Assembly: GCA_018296165.2 (NCBI GenBank)
Contig: JACKQL020000016.1
Location: 806,001-870,000, forward strand
Source of the DNA: Termitomyces sp. T153
Taxonomy: Eukaryota; Basidiomycota; Agaricomycetes; Agaricales; Lyophyllaceae
DNA length: 64,000 nt
Direction: 5' to 3'
A program made the position numbers and the translations under genes. Shown one piece after another: positions 24,016-34,499 of the stretch (position 1 is the stretch's first letter; the number at the start of each line of letters is the position of its first letter). The notes below the pieces were generated by a model. That model was given only the letters and a program-made list of their open reading frames with translations. It was not told the origin of the DNA and made no database searches.

Positions 24016-24138
24016 TGGATCTCCCTCTGCCAGGTGAGTAGCTAGAACTCAAGAACTTCTTGTAAATGCTGAATAGACTTTGGATCTCCCTCTGCCAGCT
24101 GTGTGACTGAGCCACAGCCTCCAGAGGTTGCCCTTACA
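24016..24138 (+). repeat. Gypsy 3' LTR, second part
   Basis: It continues the Gypsy LTR after the Copia insertion: TGGATCTCCCTCTGCCAGG through GAGCCACAGCCTCCAGAGG to the CCCTTACA end, parallel to 14000-14110. Confidence 0.85.
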
Positions 24139-25600
24139 CTCAGTGTCACTGGTTTGCATGGTTTTGGCTCTTTGACAAAGCAGAAAGTACATGAGAAACT
24201 TGGCATTATGATGCTTGGGGAGCTTATGGACTAGAGTAAAGCCACTTTGTGCAATGCATTAAGAAAGTCAGCTGGAGAGACATTGTATGATGTGCTGAGA
24301 GGGGTTTATGAGAAAAAGTTTAGAATCTGATAAACCAAGCAAGTCCATTCCTTGTGATATTGATGTGGGTTGTTTTCAGGTATCACATTGCATTACCTGA
24401 CTAGCTTGATTAGTATGGTATTTGATTTGAGAATGGAGAGCAGGCTTAGGCCTTCATATACCAAATGTTGAAAGAGGTTGCAAAGCATTTGGATGATGTT
24501 GGAATGGTAGAGAGATCTATCACCTTGAAGATCATGAAGCATGATATCATGGCTCTTGTAGAGCCCCTTAAGCTCAGTGATAATGCACTGTATTTTGTAG
24601 AACAACATTGATCTCCTAGACAGTATCTTTGACACAGTGCATGCAATCTGTACAATGGACAAATAACACTCATTGGACCAGGTGGGCAAACAACAAGTGA
24701 TGAGAGAATCATTGGGGTGCATGCTTATTGAATTCTCTGCTCATTCAACTTTGACCCCAAGGAGCTGCAAGGTATTGGCATCCAGATTCAAAAACTTAAG
24801 CCTTCATTGGGTGGAGCCATTCAGCAGGGGATGTTACCATCCAGACATGTTCCTAGCCTGAGGAAGACTGCATGACACCCACCTTCAGTGGATCCTGCCA
24901 ACATTTTTCTCCATCTTCCCTCAGATGACTTTCAGGATCCTATGAAGCAGGAAACTCCAACACAAGACAATTCCGACCTTCTGAACTTTTTCCAAGTCAA
25001 CATGGAAGTGTTCAATGCATTTCCTGACAACAATCGTAATGAGGTCAAGAGCGAGTATCAGTCTCTGCCCCTCCTGCAGAGCTGCCTCCACTGCCCCTGC
25101 CACCACAGGAAGGCTATTTTCCCCAAAAGGATAGGAATGACTGGTACTGACTATTCAATAATCATAGGAATCTCTCTCATCATTGATTATTTCCACCAAA
25201 CCAGTTGCTTTTCCTTGACTTGTGAAGGGATGACTATCCTCCATTAGAGTCTTTAAGTGAATCGGTATAAATCAAATGAAGTTAGCAATACTCGAGGAAA
25301 TAGATAAACATGCTTAACTTGATACTTGTGTGTCTTGTCAGCCAGTTGAAGAGCCACCAATGATTAATCAATCTAGTTTTTGTCACTTGTTTAGTACACA
25401 ATTTCTGAAAACAACTAGTTGCTCTCCAGAAGCATGTCTTCTAGGCTATATTCCTCCTACCAGCTTGTAACATGGGGTCAACAAAGTAAGTTGAGCAGCC
25501 ACCAGACCTCTTCCCCCTACACTGTGTCTCAGCAAACATTAGCTGTCACCTCTTGCTCTCATCCCTTAATTGTTCAAACTAAATCTATAGAGATTTCTTC
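24139..25600. other. CG-poor sequence, no gene recognised
   Basis: Open frames at 24393-24722 minus and 24888-25247 plus show no family motif. CG is rare until about 25.7 kb. Probably old repeat DNA, with the 3' flank of the next gene at its end. Confidence 0.45.
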
Positions 25601-26210
25601 TCTTCTTCTTCCGGAACATAAGAACTACAAACTAATATCAACAAAACAAGGTAATGTGGCATGACACAACCTTCCAGGGCAAATTCAAGGAGAGCACACA
25701 ATGATTTACAAGGCTCTGATCTAAAACTTTGTATAAACATACCCAGCTCGTAGATATCTCTTGAAAAAGATGGAAAATGAGATATAGAAACATGATCCGC
25801 ACTTCCAATACCGTCGCAGCTGAACCTACATATGGAGTACATGATATTCTCCTGGCGACACTTCGAGGCGTCCTAGCAGTCACGATATCACTCACCCCGT
25901 CCTTCTCGACTTCCTACGTAGAACAGGGAGAGCTGGACAACCTTCCTAGCAGACCCCTTGGCTTCCACGTCAGTTCACTTTGACCTTGATGCGACAAAGA
26001 AGCTGCGGAGGCATAGGTCATATGCATTTCATAAAGTTTCTGAACATTAAGTACAAATATAGCTTTATATAAACAAGAAGTTCGGTTAAAGGCAAACACG
26101 ACTATCAAAAACATCAAAGGAATAAAAAACTGACAGTAGAATAAAATAGAGGTACTAAAAAAACAATAAATTTCACTAACACCTTACCAAGTGTCATTCT
26201 AACTTGTCAA
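25601..26210. other. 3' flank of the 26211-28148 gene, possible unidentified exon
   Basis: CG reappears near 25.8 kb. Open frames exist on both strands (25777-25983 plus; 25638-25895 minus) and neither matches a family I know. It lies immediately downstream of the 645-aa gene, so it includes its 3' UTR. An additional small exon on either strand cannot be excluded. Confidence 0.3.
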
Positions 26211-28148
26211 TCAACCTCCGGTTGGAGCAGCCTCTCCTGCCGGAGGAGCTGGGAAAGAAGCGGAAGGTGGAGGAGACGCGGTTGGTGTAACTCCAGGAAC
26301 AAGGGATGTGGGTACGTACACCGGCATAACCTGAGGAGAACCTTCTACTGAGCTCGCAGTCTGCGCCGGAGAGTGCATGACAAACACGGGAGGAGGAGGA
26401 GGAGGCAGCTGATATGGCACGTATCCGTGAGGATATGTTGGGGTACGATGAGGTCGTGGGCCACGGGGTGTAGACTGAGACTGTGCACGCTGAGGCGGTG
26501 GCGGTGGCGATGTCGGGAATGTAGGATATGCAATCGGGAAAGGGTAGGGATAGGGATACACAGCAGGGATCATGGGGCTGTTATTCTGCGGCTGGATGTC
26601 ATTAGCAGAGACTACTGTGTTCCGCCGTTGGCGTGACCGACCGTGATTACGATTTGTATTGCTACGGCCTTGTGTACGATGACGGGGCTCGCGAGAGTGA
26701 TGCCGTTCGTGATCAGAAGATCGATGCCGGACGTGGAGAGAAGGTGATGAAAGAGGTGTGGAAGAAGTACCTGAGCTTGCCCGTCTGGAGCTGCTGTTTG
26801 AGCTCAGCAAGTCAATTTCACCACTTCCGTTCTTAATGGAAAGGACCACGCCTGGTTTGCCCCTATACCACGAGGTCATGTGTTTCTTGACACCGCTACT
26901 GGCATGGTGTCTCCTGTCACTCCCCGGCCGGTAGTCCTCAGTCACTCGTTCCGGTGCGATCCATGGGAGACGATACAGCTTGATAAGGAAGCTTTTCACG
27001 GGACTCAGTTGTGAGGAAAATGAAGGCTCCGAGTTGGACATCGTTCCTGGGGAACGTGAAGATGACGTCATCTTAAGGTAATCTGATGTGGGAGGGGGAG
27101 GGGCGAACACGGGGCTTTGAGGCTGAGCCTCCACAGGGATGGAAGCCGCGGGTGATCGTGGATTCTGACTGTGGATGGTTGAGAGTCGATTTGGTGTAGA
27201 TGCTGGGAGAGGTAGAGAGGGTTCTTCTGCACGGTACTCTTCCTGGTCAGGGAGGTTGTAGATTGTGACTGCATTAGAATTACGGCCAGGCATTGTTGGT
27301 GCAGGGGGATTAGTCTGCGCGGGATCGGCAAGGGGCGCTGAAGTATGCTCTCGCTCAACCGCTTCTACTGATGGAGGTGAAAGGCGAAAGCTGGGGTGAC
27401 GTCGGCGCTCACTGAGAGAAGGGCCTAGTATATCGAGAGCAGGTGGCTCAACAGGGTGGGGAACAGGCATCTCCAGTGCCTCGACGTACCGAGTATGAGA
27501 CGGGCCTGCTACGGGAGTGGGAGGGCTGGAAGCGTACAGTGGAAGGGTGTTCACTGTATCGGTGCCGTTTGTGATAGTGCCGTTAGTAAGAGTGCCTCCG
27601 CTACCGTAAGTCCGTCTGAAATACATCCGTTTTTCACCAAAGTTACGATACTTGAGAACAACTCTCGGAAGTCGTCTCAAGCCACTCACGAAGCCTCCGA
27701 CAAAACCGCGTTCTCTTCCTGTGTTTGCATCGGCCGCAGTTGGAGAGCTAGTAAGTGGAGCCCGGCCTCGACCGAGGCCCTCGGTGAGGTAACCCGATTC
27801 CATTCCAGGAAGATTTGGGTCGATATTCATGTATTCCTCTTCATCTTCTGGAGTCACAAGAGCAAGGTCTGCGTTGGTCGTGCGAAGCTGGTGGTACTGC
27901 GCATGCAGCTGCGGGTCAGGCAAAGGACGAGGCGTCGTCCTCGCAGGCGATGGCAAAGGATCAGGTAGGGGACGAGGTGTCCGGATGGGTGAAGGTAAAC
28001 ATTCATCGGGAGGTGGAGGGGGAGGGTTTTGCTGATTTGATATAACCCACGAATGTGTGCTGGCATGACTATAGTGAGAGTTACGGGTCATAGATCGCCT
28101 GATTGCATCCCCGGCCAGCATCAAAGAGTTGCGGTTTGATTCCGTCAT
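26211..28148 (-). CDS. Hypothetical Ser/Pro-rich protein (645 aa)
   Basis: A single uninterrupted frame runs from ATG at 28148 to the stop at 26211, and codon usage is CG-rich, unlike the repeats around it. Most of the protein is low complexity: Pro-rich near residues 45-85, Ser-rich near 440-480, and a Pro/Tyr-rich C-terminal third with runs of five or more Pro. Two blocks look ordered and are the best candidates for conserved function: RRLPRVVLKYRNFGEKRMY (about 155-175) and KSFLIKLYRLPWIAPERVTEDY (about 380-400). There is no signal peptide or membrane helix. I cannot assign a function. It could be a scaffold or regulatory protein of the kind common in basidiomycetes. Confidence 0.7.
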   Translation of the reverse strand: MTESNRNSLMLAGDAIRRSMTRNSHYSHASTHSWVISNQQNPPPPPPDECLPSPIRTPRPLPDPLPSPARTTPRPLPDPQLHAQYHQLRTTNADLALVTPEDEEEYMNIDPNLPGMESGYLTEGLGRGRAPLTSSPTAADANTGRERGFVGGFVSGLRRLPRVVLKYRNFGEKRMYFRRTYGSGGTLTNGTITNGTDTVNTLPLYASSPPTPVAGPSHTRYVEALEMPVPHPVEPPALDILGPSLSERRRHPSFRLSPPSVEAVEREHTSAPLADPAQTNPPAPTMPGRNSNAVTIYNLPDQEEYRAEEPSLPLPASTPNRLSTIHSQNPRSPAASIPVEAQPQSPVFAPPPPTSDYLKMTSSSRSPGTMSNSEPSFSSQLSPVKSFLIKLYRLPWIAPERVTEDYRPGSDRRHHASSGVKKHMTSWYRGKPGVVLSIKNGSGEIDLLSSNSSSRRASSGTSSTPLSSPSLHVRHRSSDHERHHSREPRHRTQGRSNTNRNHGRSRQRRNTVVSANDIQPQNNSPMIPAVYPYPYPFPIAYPTFPTSPPPPPQRAQSQSTPRGPRPHRTPTYPHGYVPYQLPPPPPPVFVMHSPAQTASSVEGSPQVMPVYVPTSLVPGVTPTASPPPSASFPAPPAGEAAPTGG

Positions 28149-28837
28149 GATGAAAGCGGGAAGAGGGCGAAGTGGTATAAGAGCAGAATCGAGAATGTAG
28201 AGTGAGGTCGACTCTGCAGCAGCTAATATGCTTTACACGTGCCAGGACATACAGGATGACTGAGGTTCTGTGACAAGACGTGAATGGAGCCAGGGGTACG
28301 CGTTGGCAATCTATTTCAGGTTGTTATTCGATTACTGATACCTCAGACTCGCATGACAATTTCATATCGAAGACCGCATCGAGGCTGAGACCACGTCCAT
28401 TGTGATTACACGCCACCTATATTTGAAAGGTCACGGTCCGTATTGAAGAACGGGCATTGAGGCTGAGACCATCCAATGGAATTACACACTGATTTCAAAC
28501 GTCACAGCGTGCATATGAGAACTTATTTAGAACAGATCTAGAACTCGAACAGGTAAGCAGTCAGTAGGTGAAGAGCATCCATACATTCCTCTGAGTCGTC
28601 GAGACATACATGTTAGGTATTATCATCTTCGCGTCCTAGACTCTTGATCTGTGCGACTCGACAGTAAAGCTGGCGTGTGAGGATTGGTATATGGGCTACA
28701 CGAGCTCTCAGTACAACTGAGGGCTCCAACGTTTTCATTTACAGCTCTTTTCATAATAATCTCGTGACTTTGGCACATGATCGCGGTAATTTCCGGTATC
28801 GCTCAAATAAGTATTATCGTTACCTTTTTCGTACTAA
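28149..28837. promoter_or_regulatory. Upstream region of the 26211-28148 gene
   Basis: No coding frame of interest is visible. CG is normal to about 28.65 kb and then drops. It contains an imperfect tandem duplication (28364-28515) and is the likely promoter region for the minus-strand gene. Confidence 0.4.
28364..28515. repeat. Imperfect tandem duplication of about 75 bp
   Basis: Both units contain ATTGAGGCTGAGACC or its variant ATCGAGGCTGAGACC, then a CCAAT-like or ATTGG-like site, ATTACAC, and later a GTCAC motif followed by CG-rich sequence. Units are about 28364-28440 and 28441-28515, located 220-370 bp upstream of the minus-strand start codon. Confidence 0.7.
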
Positions 28838-29560
28838 TTCCAGGCGTGACAAAGAGTATGATGGAGATACATTTCATCCTCTTAGCTACACATGATGCCT
28901 TGGAAGTGTAAGATAAGCATAAAAGTACAAAACAACCTGGTGTCTTCTCCACGCAAAGAAATCAAAACCCCCCAGCATAGGGAAAAAAGGCAGAATGTGA
29001 GATAGGAAGATGATCAATAAAGGTAGAGGGAATATGTGAACATACAAGGAAATAGTGAACATATTACATCCAGAGAAATCATAATCAGTAAAACAAGTTA
29101 ATCTTTATGTGAAATTTCATCAGATTATCCAGGTGTGGGTGAGAGGGCAAAAAGAGTTGCATGTAGGCCTGAATACACATCTTATCAGTAATGGTCTCTA
29201 GTCGACCTTCAGTTGTCATGCTGCATCATGCATCAACATACATCCTTTATTCACCTACCCCTCCTTTTGAAGGATGCCATTTTGTGCTAGTTCCAAGCAT
29301 AACAAAGAGTATGATGTAGTTACATTTCATCCTCTTAGCTACACACAATGCCTTGGAAATGGGTGTAAGATGTATGTAATATCTATGACCAACCATAATA
29401 GGAGAGCATAAAAGTACAAAACAACCTGGTGTCTTCTCCATGCCAAGAGATCAGAACCAACAACAAGAGAAATGAGATGACACCATGCACCCCATCCAAT
29501 GCTAACATCTATCCAAATGTAGAGGAATGAATGGGCCTCAAAAGCTTGACAATACAAGCA
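28838..29560. repeat. Copy 1 of an unidentified dispersed repeat with internal duplication
   Basis: It is homologous along its length to 47510-48290 and partly to 56030-56460. Within it, a segment containing GTGACAAAGAGTATGATG, CTCTTAGCTACACA, AATGCCTTGGAA and GGTGTCTTCTCCA occurs twice, near 28845 and 29295. No LTR-type ends or coding motif were found. Confidence 0.7.
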
Positions 29561-31130
29561 TCCTCCAGTTCTGACAAGGATAGACCATCTCTCCAGCATT
29601 TGAGCATAGCACAAGAAACAGGGGGTTGTTCTGTTTGAATAGAGTCTGAGGGTCTAAAATTTTTGACACCTTCCAGAGTGTATCTCAACAGAATGCCATC
29701 CATCCCAGAGTCTCCAGGCCAGCCATTCTCCATCCACCAGACCAATGCTCCAAGATGTAAATGAATTGACAAGCAATCTCAAAGGTAGTGAATTGGGAGG
29801 TCTGGAAATATTCATACCACACCACTTGGTAGAAATGATTCCCTTCTACCACACATCATCTTCCAAAAGTGTCTGACCAGGCTGATGTTTCAGGAAATGG
29901 CTTGCATTGTGAGGAAAATTGGAACACAATGTATATAGAGATGGAAAATGGCTTTGACCTGTTGAAACAACTAAGCAAACATGATTCAAGGTGCCAATGA
30001 GAGATTTGACCTCTTTCACTATAACACCAGTTCCAGCAGATCAAGTAGACAGTTTCAATAAACATCCCAATTTTTTCTTTTCAGGGAGTGACTCTGTCAT
30101 GTTGTCCCCTCAATCCTGGAGGAAAGCAACCAAGGTTTTCATGGGTATAGACTAGCCTGAATCCAACACAGAGTATGTAATGGCATTGCCTATGGGGTGG
30201 CCCCAGGCTTAACTATCTAATATTCAGACAATTTCTTTCTACTATCCCAGAGCATAAAGGTCAACCATTGTGGACTGTTCATTTCCTATATCACCAAAGA
30301 AAGGATACCTGCAACAAGTAAACATATTATTCAGAGATATTTTGAAAGTTTTTGGAAAGTTTGTCACATCTCAACCAAGGGAGGAACAAAAATAAAATTC
30401 AACATAGAGGGTTGGATTTTTTTTCTACAGTCAGTGCATTGGACTAACTAACTATCTGCTTACTAATATTTCAAATAAGGACATTGATCATTTAGATGTA
30501 TGGGAACTGGGCTCCCCTCTCATTCTCAATGTTGTTACAAGGTCCCACCACTATGACATTTGTTGTTTCCTTCACACACTTCAGAGACACCCCCATTCAC
30601 TCTTTGTTACAATGCAGTACTTCATGTGTACCAAAGGTCAGCAAGTCATACAAGCATCTTTTATGGCTCTTACCCATTGAGTTTCACAGCCAGCACATTT
30701 GCACTGGAGCACTTAAACTCTACATGAGGGTCTTTTTGTAGAAAGAAGCCTGCAGCATTAGACTGAGTTTTCTTGACAACTTGAACTTCTCTCCATTTCT
30801 TGAGATTCTTGTCACATTTTTTGCTTCTTTTATGTTTCTTTGCCCAGCTGAGGAGCCCAACCTTCCCAACATTGATGTAAGTGTGGCAATATGGGCTAGT
30901 ACATGATAATCTGTATCAACAACAATTGTAGACTCATTGATCTTAGATTAGTTATGATTAGTGACATTGAGAAAAGAGAAGGTATATATATGGAAGATCT
31001 CCTCACAGCCATTCTGACTTCCTCTCCAATGTTTGGGAGAGAAAAACTTGATAAGCAAAATTCAAGTGAAAATCCAACCCTTGGCCTAACTAACCATCCC
31101 TATATGACAGATTAACCATGTGATCTCCCC
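29561..31130. other. CG-poor sequence, no gene recognised
   Basis: Fragmentary frames (29509-29772 minus, 29856-30065 minus, 30496-30741 plus) show nothing familiar. It is probably transposon remnant. CG returns just after 31.13 kb. Confidence 0.5.
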
Positions 31131-31560
31131 TTGATCTCAGTGTATTGCAAGCAATGTCACGTGATATCCATTCTGTCGGGCGCTGCTGATTTCTGCATCA
31201 GCGGGGCACCAGAACTTTCACCCTAATATCATTACAGAAGTATGAAGTACTGTTGTATATAATCATTATAGACAATATATTGAATTGGAGGCATTCTGCG
31301 CAAGACATTCGAGCCCAAGGGCTTTTTACAAGGCCTGGAAGCAGCCTGACACAAGACCCGACTCGACCCGCTAGTAATGGTTGACGATGGCGACAGGTCA
31401 TCCGAGTCTACGAGTTCATCCAGCAGTGATCGGACTGGGAAGATTGAATAGACAGTAGGACTGATCTAAATTTTGGATGTCTCTGCTGTTGAGCACCCAT
31501 CTCGTGCTACCCGTCCAAGCCATTCAAAAACAGAATGAGTATATGTATCCCTTTAAGCAC

Positions 31561-31642
31561 GGCGCTGTAGTGTAGCGGTTATCACTCGAGATTCTGATTA
31601 GATTGATTTCTCGAAACCCAGGTTCGATTCCTGGCAGTGCCT
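31561..31642 (+). tRNA. tRNA-Gln (anticodon CUG) with a 10-nt intron
   Basis: The acceptor stem GGCGCTG pairs with CAGTGCC (31635-31641) with one G-U pair; T31642 is the discriminator. The A box TAGTGTAGCGG and B box GGTTCGATTCC are present. The anticodon stem CGAGA/TCTCG encloses TTCTGA, and the anticodon CTG is followed after position 37 by an intron TTAGATTGAT. Without the intron the tRNA is 72 nt plus CCA added later. The D-arm GTG...CAC and the T-arm CCAGG/CCTGG are perfect. The GTGTAGCGGTTATCAC segment is typical of fungal tRNA-Gln. A T-run for Pol III termination lies downstream only as short T clusters. Confidence 0.9.
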
Positions 31643-31891
31643 CTCAATTCTTTCCAGTGACAAAATTTGTATGATTCTTTGTTAGGATACATATAGAATT
31701 ATCCGATTCTCAGATTTCCATGACACTTTTTAACGATTTCTCTTTTCTTTCAGATTGCTGGGTAGCATCAGATAACAGTTTCTTGTCTCTGTGTTTGGAT
31801 ATTTACAAGTTCTTAACTACTTACTTCATTGGCTGATTCGATGCTGAGCGAAATGTCCTATCAACTATAGTAAAATTTTCGAAGGATATTG
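31643..31891. other. Short intergenic stretch downstream of the tRNA
   Basis: It is AT-rich without a coding frame. It contains T clusters (for example CACTTTTTAACG near 31725) that may end Pol III transcription and must also hold the 3' UTR of the convergent gene. Confidence 0.35.
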
Positions 31892-32956
31892 TCAATCAGG
31901 ATAGAGAGAAACTCGTTCTAAGGTATCTAAGTCTGTGTATCTGACCAATGCCTGCTCGCTGAATACGTGGTCCGGCAATTTGTCCCAGCCTCTCAGTTCA
32001 TTTGCGTATAAAAAACCAACGGTCTTCCTTGCTCTCCTAATGCTATCAGCCTCATTATTGAAAGGGATCGCCCTGAATAACCAGTCCACTTCTTTCGTCA
32101 AAGGCCGACCCAAGATAGCCCCCTGGCAGGAAAGATCAGATTGTGATGGATCTTCAAGCTCTGTCTGTATAATCAAGCTAGGCATATCTCCCGAAGAACT
32201 GCAGAATTCAGAAGGGGAGGATGATAGACTCAGGACAGTCTTTGAAAATGGACTAGAGTTAGGAGAGCCTTCGGCACCTTCAATACAAAGGTTGTGAATG
32301 GTCGGAAGAACAACGACAGGAGTTATTTCAGTCCTGGTAGCAGGAAGACATTTCATGGTGCTCGAATAGGAATCAGTTGACAAGTGCATCAAGTCAGGAC
32401 GTATCGAGTTTGACTCATTTGATGATGGGGTGTTTTGTAGCAGAGTACCGGAATATGAAGCTTGGTCGGAGTTGAATGACGTGCTAGGCGACACGTCGTC
32501 TTCTACTAACAAGTAGCGAATTTCCATTCGATTTACAATTGACGATGACGTTTCTGTTTCCTTGCTCTTGGATATGACTGCTCTTCGAGGCTGAATCGAG
32601 AATAATGTGTAGTCATTGTTTTGTTGCATGACCGGATGGTCAATCATCGACTCCATGTTCAATGGACCAGGAGAGCTCCTCAAGCACATTTCAGTTGCCG
32701 GCGTGTCACTTTGTGCAACTTCTATCGAGAGTCCGAGAACGCTATGTGTTCCGATCGGCTTCTGGGCCGAAGTCATGTTTCTTCGTGGTCGTTTTGCTGG
32801 AAGACATTCGACTTTTTCTATACGAGGACGTTTCGAAGCTGATAGGACAGCTTGGGAATTTGAAAGTTTTCCCGATGGTTTTCGCAACGATATCCTCGAG
32901 GCCGGCATCCGGGAAGAGTTGGCGCCTGTATCTAGGCGCCTTACCCTGGACAGCAT
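31892..32956 (-). CDS. Hypothetical basic protein (354 aa), probably nuclear
   Basis: One frame runs from ATG at 32956 to the stop at 31892. The N-terminal 70 residues are basic, with KRPRIEK and AKRPRRN resembling nuclear localisation signals. The middle is Ser/Thr-rich and probably disordered. The last 70 residues look folded: EVDWLFRAIPFNNEADSIRR and RKTVGFLYANELRGWDKLPD. No known domain, signal peptide or membrane helix is recognised. In-frame codons continue a little upstream of the chosen Met (to about 32990), so a 5' exon is possible. Codon usage and CG content support a real gene, but the function is unknown. Confidence 0.6.
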   Translation of the reverse strand: MLSRVRRLDTGANSSRMPASRISLRKPSGKLSNSQAVLSASKRPRIEKVECLPAKRPRRNMTSAQKPIGTHSVLGLSIEVAQSDTPATEMCLRSSPGPLNMESMIDHPVMQQNNDYTLFSIQPRRAVISKSKETETSSSIVNRMEIRYLLVEDDVSPSTSFNSDQASYSGTLLQNTPSSNESNSIRPDLMHLSTDSYSSTMKCLPATRTEITPVVVLPTIHNLCIEGAEGSPNSSPFSKTVLSLSSSPSEFCSSSGDMPSLIIQTELEDPSQSDLSCQGAILGRPLTKEVDWLFRAIPFNNEADSIRRARKTVGFLYANELRGWDKLPDHVFSEQALVRYTDLDTLERVSLYPD

Positions 32957-34499
32957 TCTTGAAGGAAATGCATTGTCAGTAACAATGACTCCACTCTCCT
33001 GTGTAGAAATGATGTTTGGACTTCAATTTTTCAATTTTGTTACAGAAAGTCTGTGCTCCATGGTACTCACTAATGTTTATGTTCTCGTTCAAGACCACTG
33101 TCCATCTCGGATGCTAATTCTGCATTGCTATAGACAAGCTGAGTTCCTTGCATCTCCAATGATGTATATACCTTGATCGCTATTGATTATGAGGAAGAAG
33201 GCGAAGTGGCTTTAAAGGAAAAGGATCCGGTGGCATTATGTATTTGACGCCGGATTGAGCTATTTAGTCTCCGCCAGGTTGTTCTGAAGGAGGAAACAAA
33301 GGCTGTGCTCAACAAAATACAAGTAACAGGTGTTAATGGCTACCATCAATAGTTCCGCCGAACAAGGTCATGTCTTGTATTCATCAACAAACAGTCGTTA
33401 GATTAGCTACACAATTGATCGACAAAAATGGACACTGTCAGGGTGACGAGCGACAAAAACAAATTGCCGTGTCATTATTACTGTCCTTGGAATTAACAAA
33501 GGTGCCGAACATCAATCGCATTATCATTGACCTCTTATACCACCATGATACTACAAGGACGCCTGAGATGAGCTGACATGGTACAAATCCTACCTGTACA
33601 TATTTCTAACATCACGTATATTGATCTTCATTCGTGTCATTCCATCCTATGTATTTCCATGATAAGATCGTGCGGATCTCGGAGAGCACAATAGATGCCA
33701 ACTTTTTCCTGGAGAGCTCGTTTCAGCCCCCAAGAGAATCTTCCATTGTTGATGAACGCCCGAGTAGACGAGCCTCCTACAACGTCATTCTATCAGATAC
33801 TTTATATGCGACAGGCGGAGGGATAGGAATATTTTGTTGTAGGGGTACAGTCATCTATTGACTTTTCGGTGAAATAGACAAAACATTATGAAATCTTGTT
33901 AGCATTTCACGAGACTTTATCAATAATTCCTTCTCAAATCAATCACAGTAATACTTCCATATTTTGAGGCGAAAGACCGGCCCTGAAATTGAGATCTTTC
34001 CGGCTCACTTCCCCTGGATATGTCTACCGTTTTGATACCTTCTGCTGCATATCATTCATACAAGATAGGAGCACTTGAAGAGTCTTCTCGTAAATTATCG
34101 ATGAGGACAAGTAGGTCTGCCCTCAGGAAGAGCTGAAAGTTGAAACACAAATCCCGGTATTACATTATTTTCATTTTCCCCAAGTTCACGGTGGTAGTGC
34201 ACGGGCCGTGACTATTCTTCCAGGAAACTTACAGATTTCTGACTTCTTACATTTGGCCAGAGTATGACCCCCGTACGAGTTGCAGCATCGAAGGCGTCTA
34301 TCCACATCCAAACTACATTCATATCGATCGTTTATCGTCTTATAACGTTTCTTGATCATCTCATTCAACACGATTAACGAGGACGATCTCGGGAATATTT
34401 GACACCATCTCGTGCATGTTCCTTCTTTACTTTCGAAGTCGCACGAAGCCATCACACGGCCTGTGTTGCCATTGAAAAAATTCAATCAGCAGAAATTAT
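32957..34499. other. Intergenic region, no convincing gene
   Basis: CG is moderate. Frames such as 33634-33861 plus and 34186-34485 minus (the latter Cys-rich) have no family match. It may hold promoters or remnants of small genes. Confidence 0.35.

Larger units (their letters stand above)
13770..24138 (+). mobile_element. Ty3/Gypsy chromovirus, decayed, carrying a nested Copia element
   Basis: Order on the plus strand is 5' LTR (13770-14110, 5' end missing), gag region, protease (about 15221), protease-RT linker, RT (about 16950), integrase C-terminal part (about 17460), chromodomain (about 18060), purine tract (18333-18345), then the 3' LTR split by Copia (18346-18632 plus 24016-24138). 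The PR-RT-IN-chromodomain order is that of chromoviruses. All frames are broken by stops or shifts. RT palm, RNase H and the integrase N-terminal core are deleted. CG is almost absent. Confidence 0.85.

Noticed and set aside
32616..33176. 186-codon plus-strand frame overlapping the 354-aa gene
   Set aside because: It is antisense to the longer minus-strand frame, which has basic NLS-like clusters and a folded-looking C-terminus.
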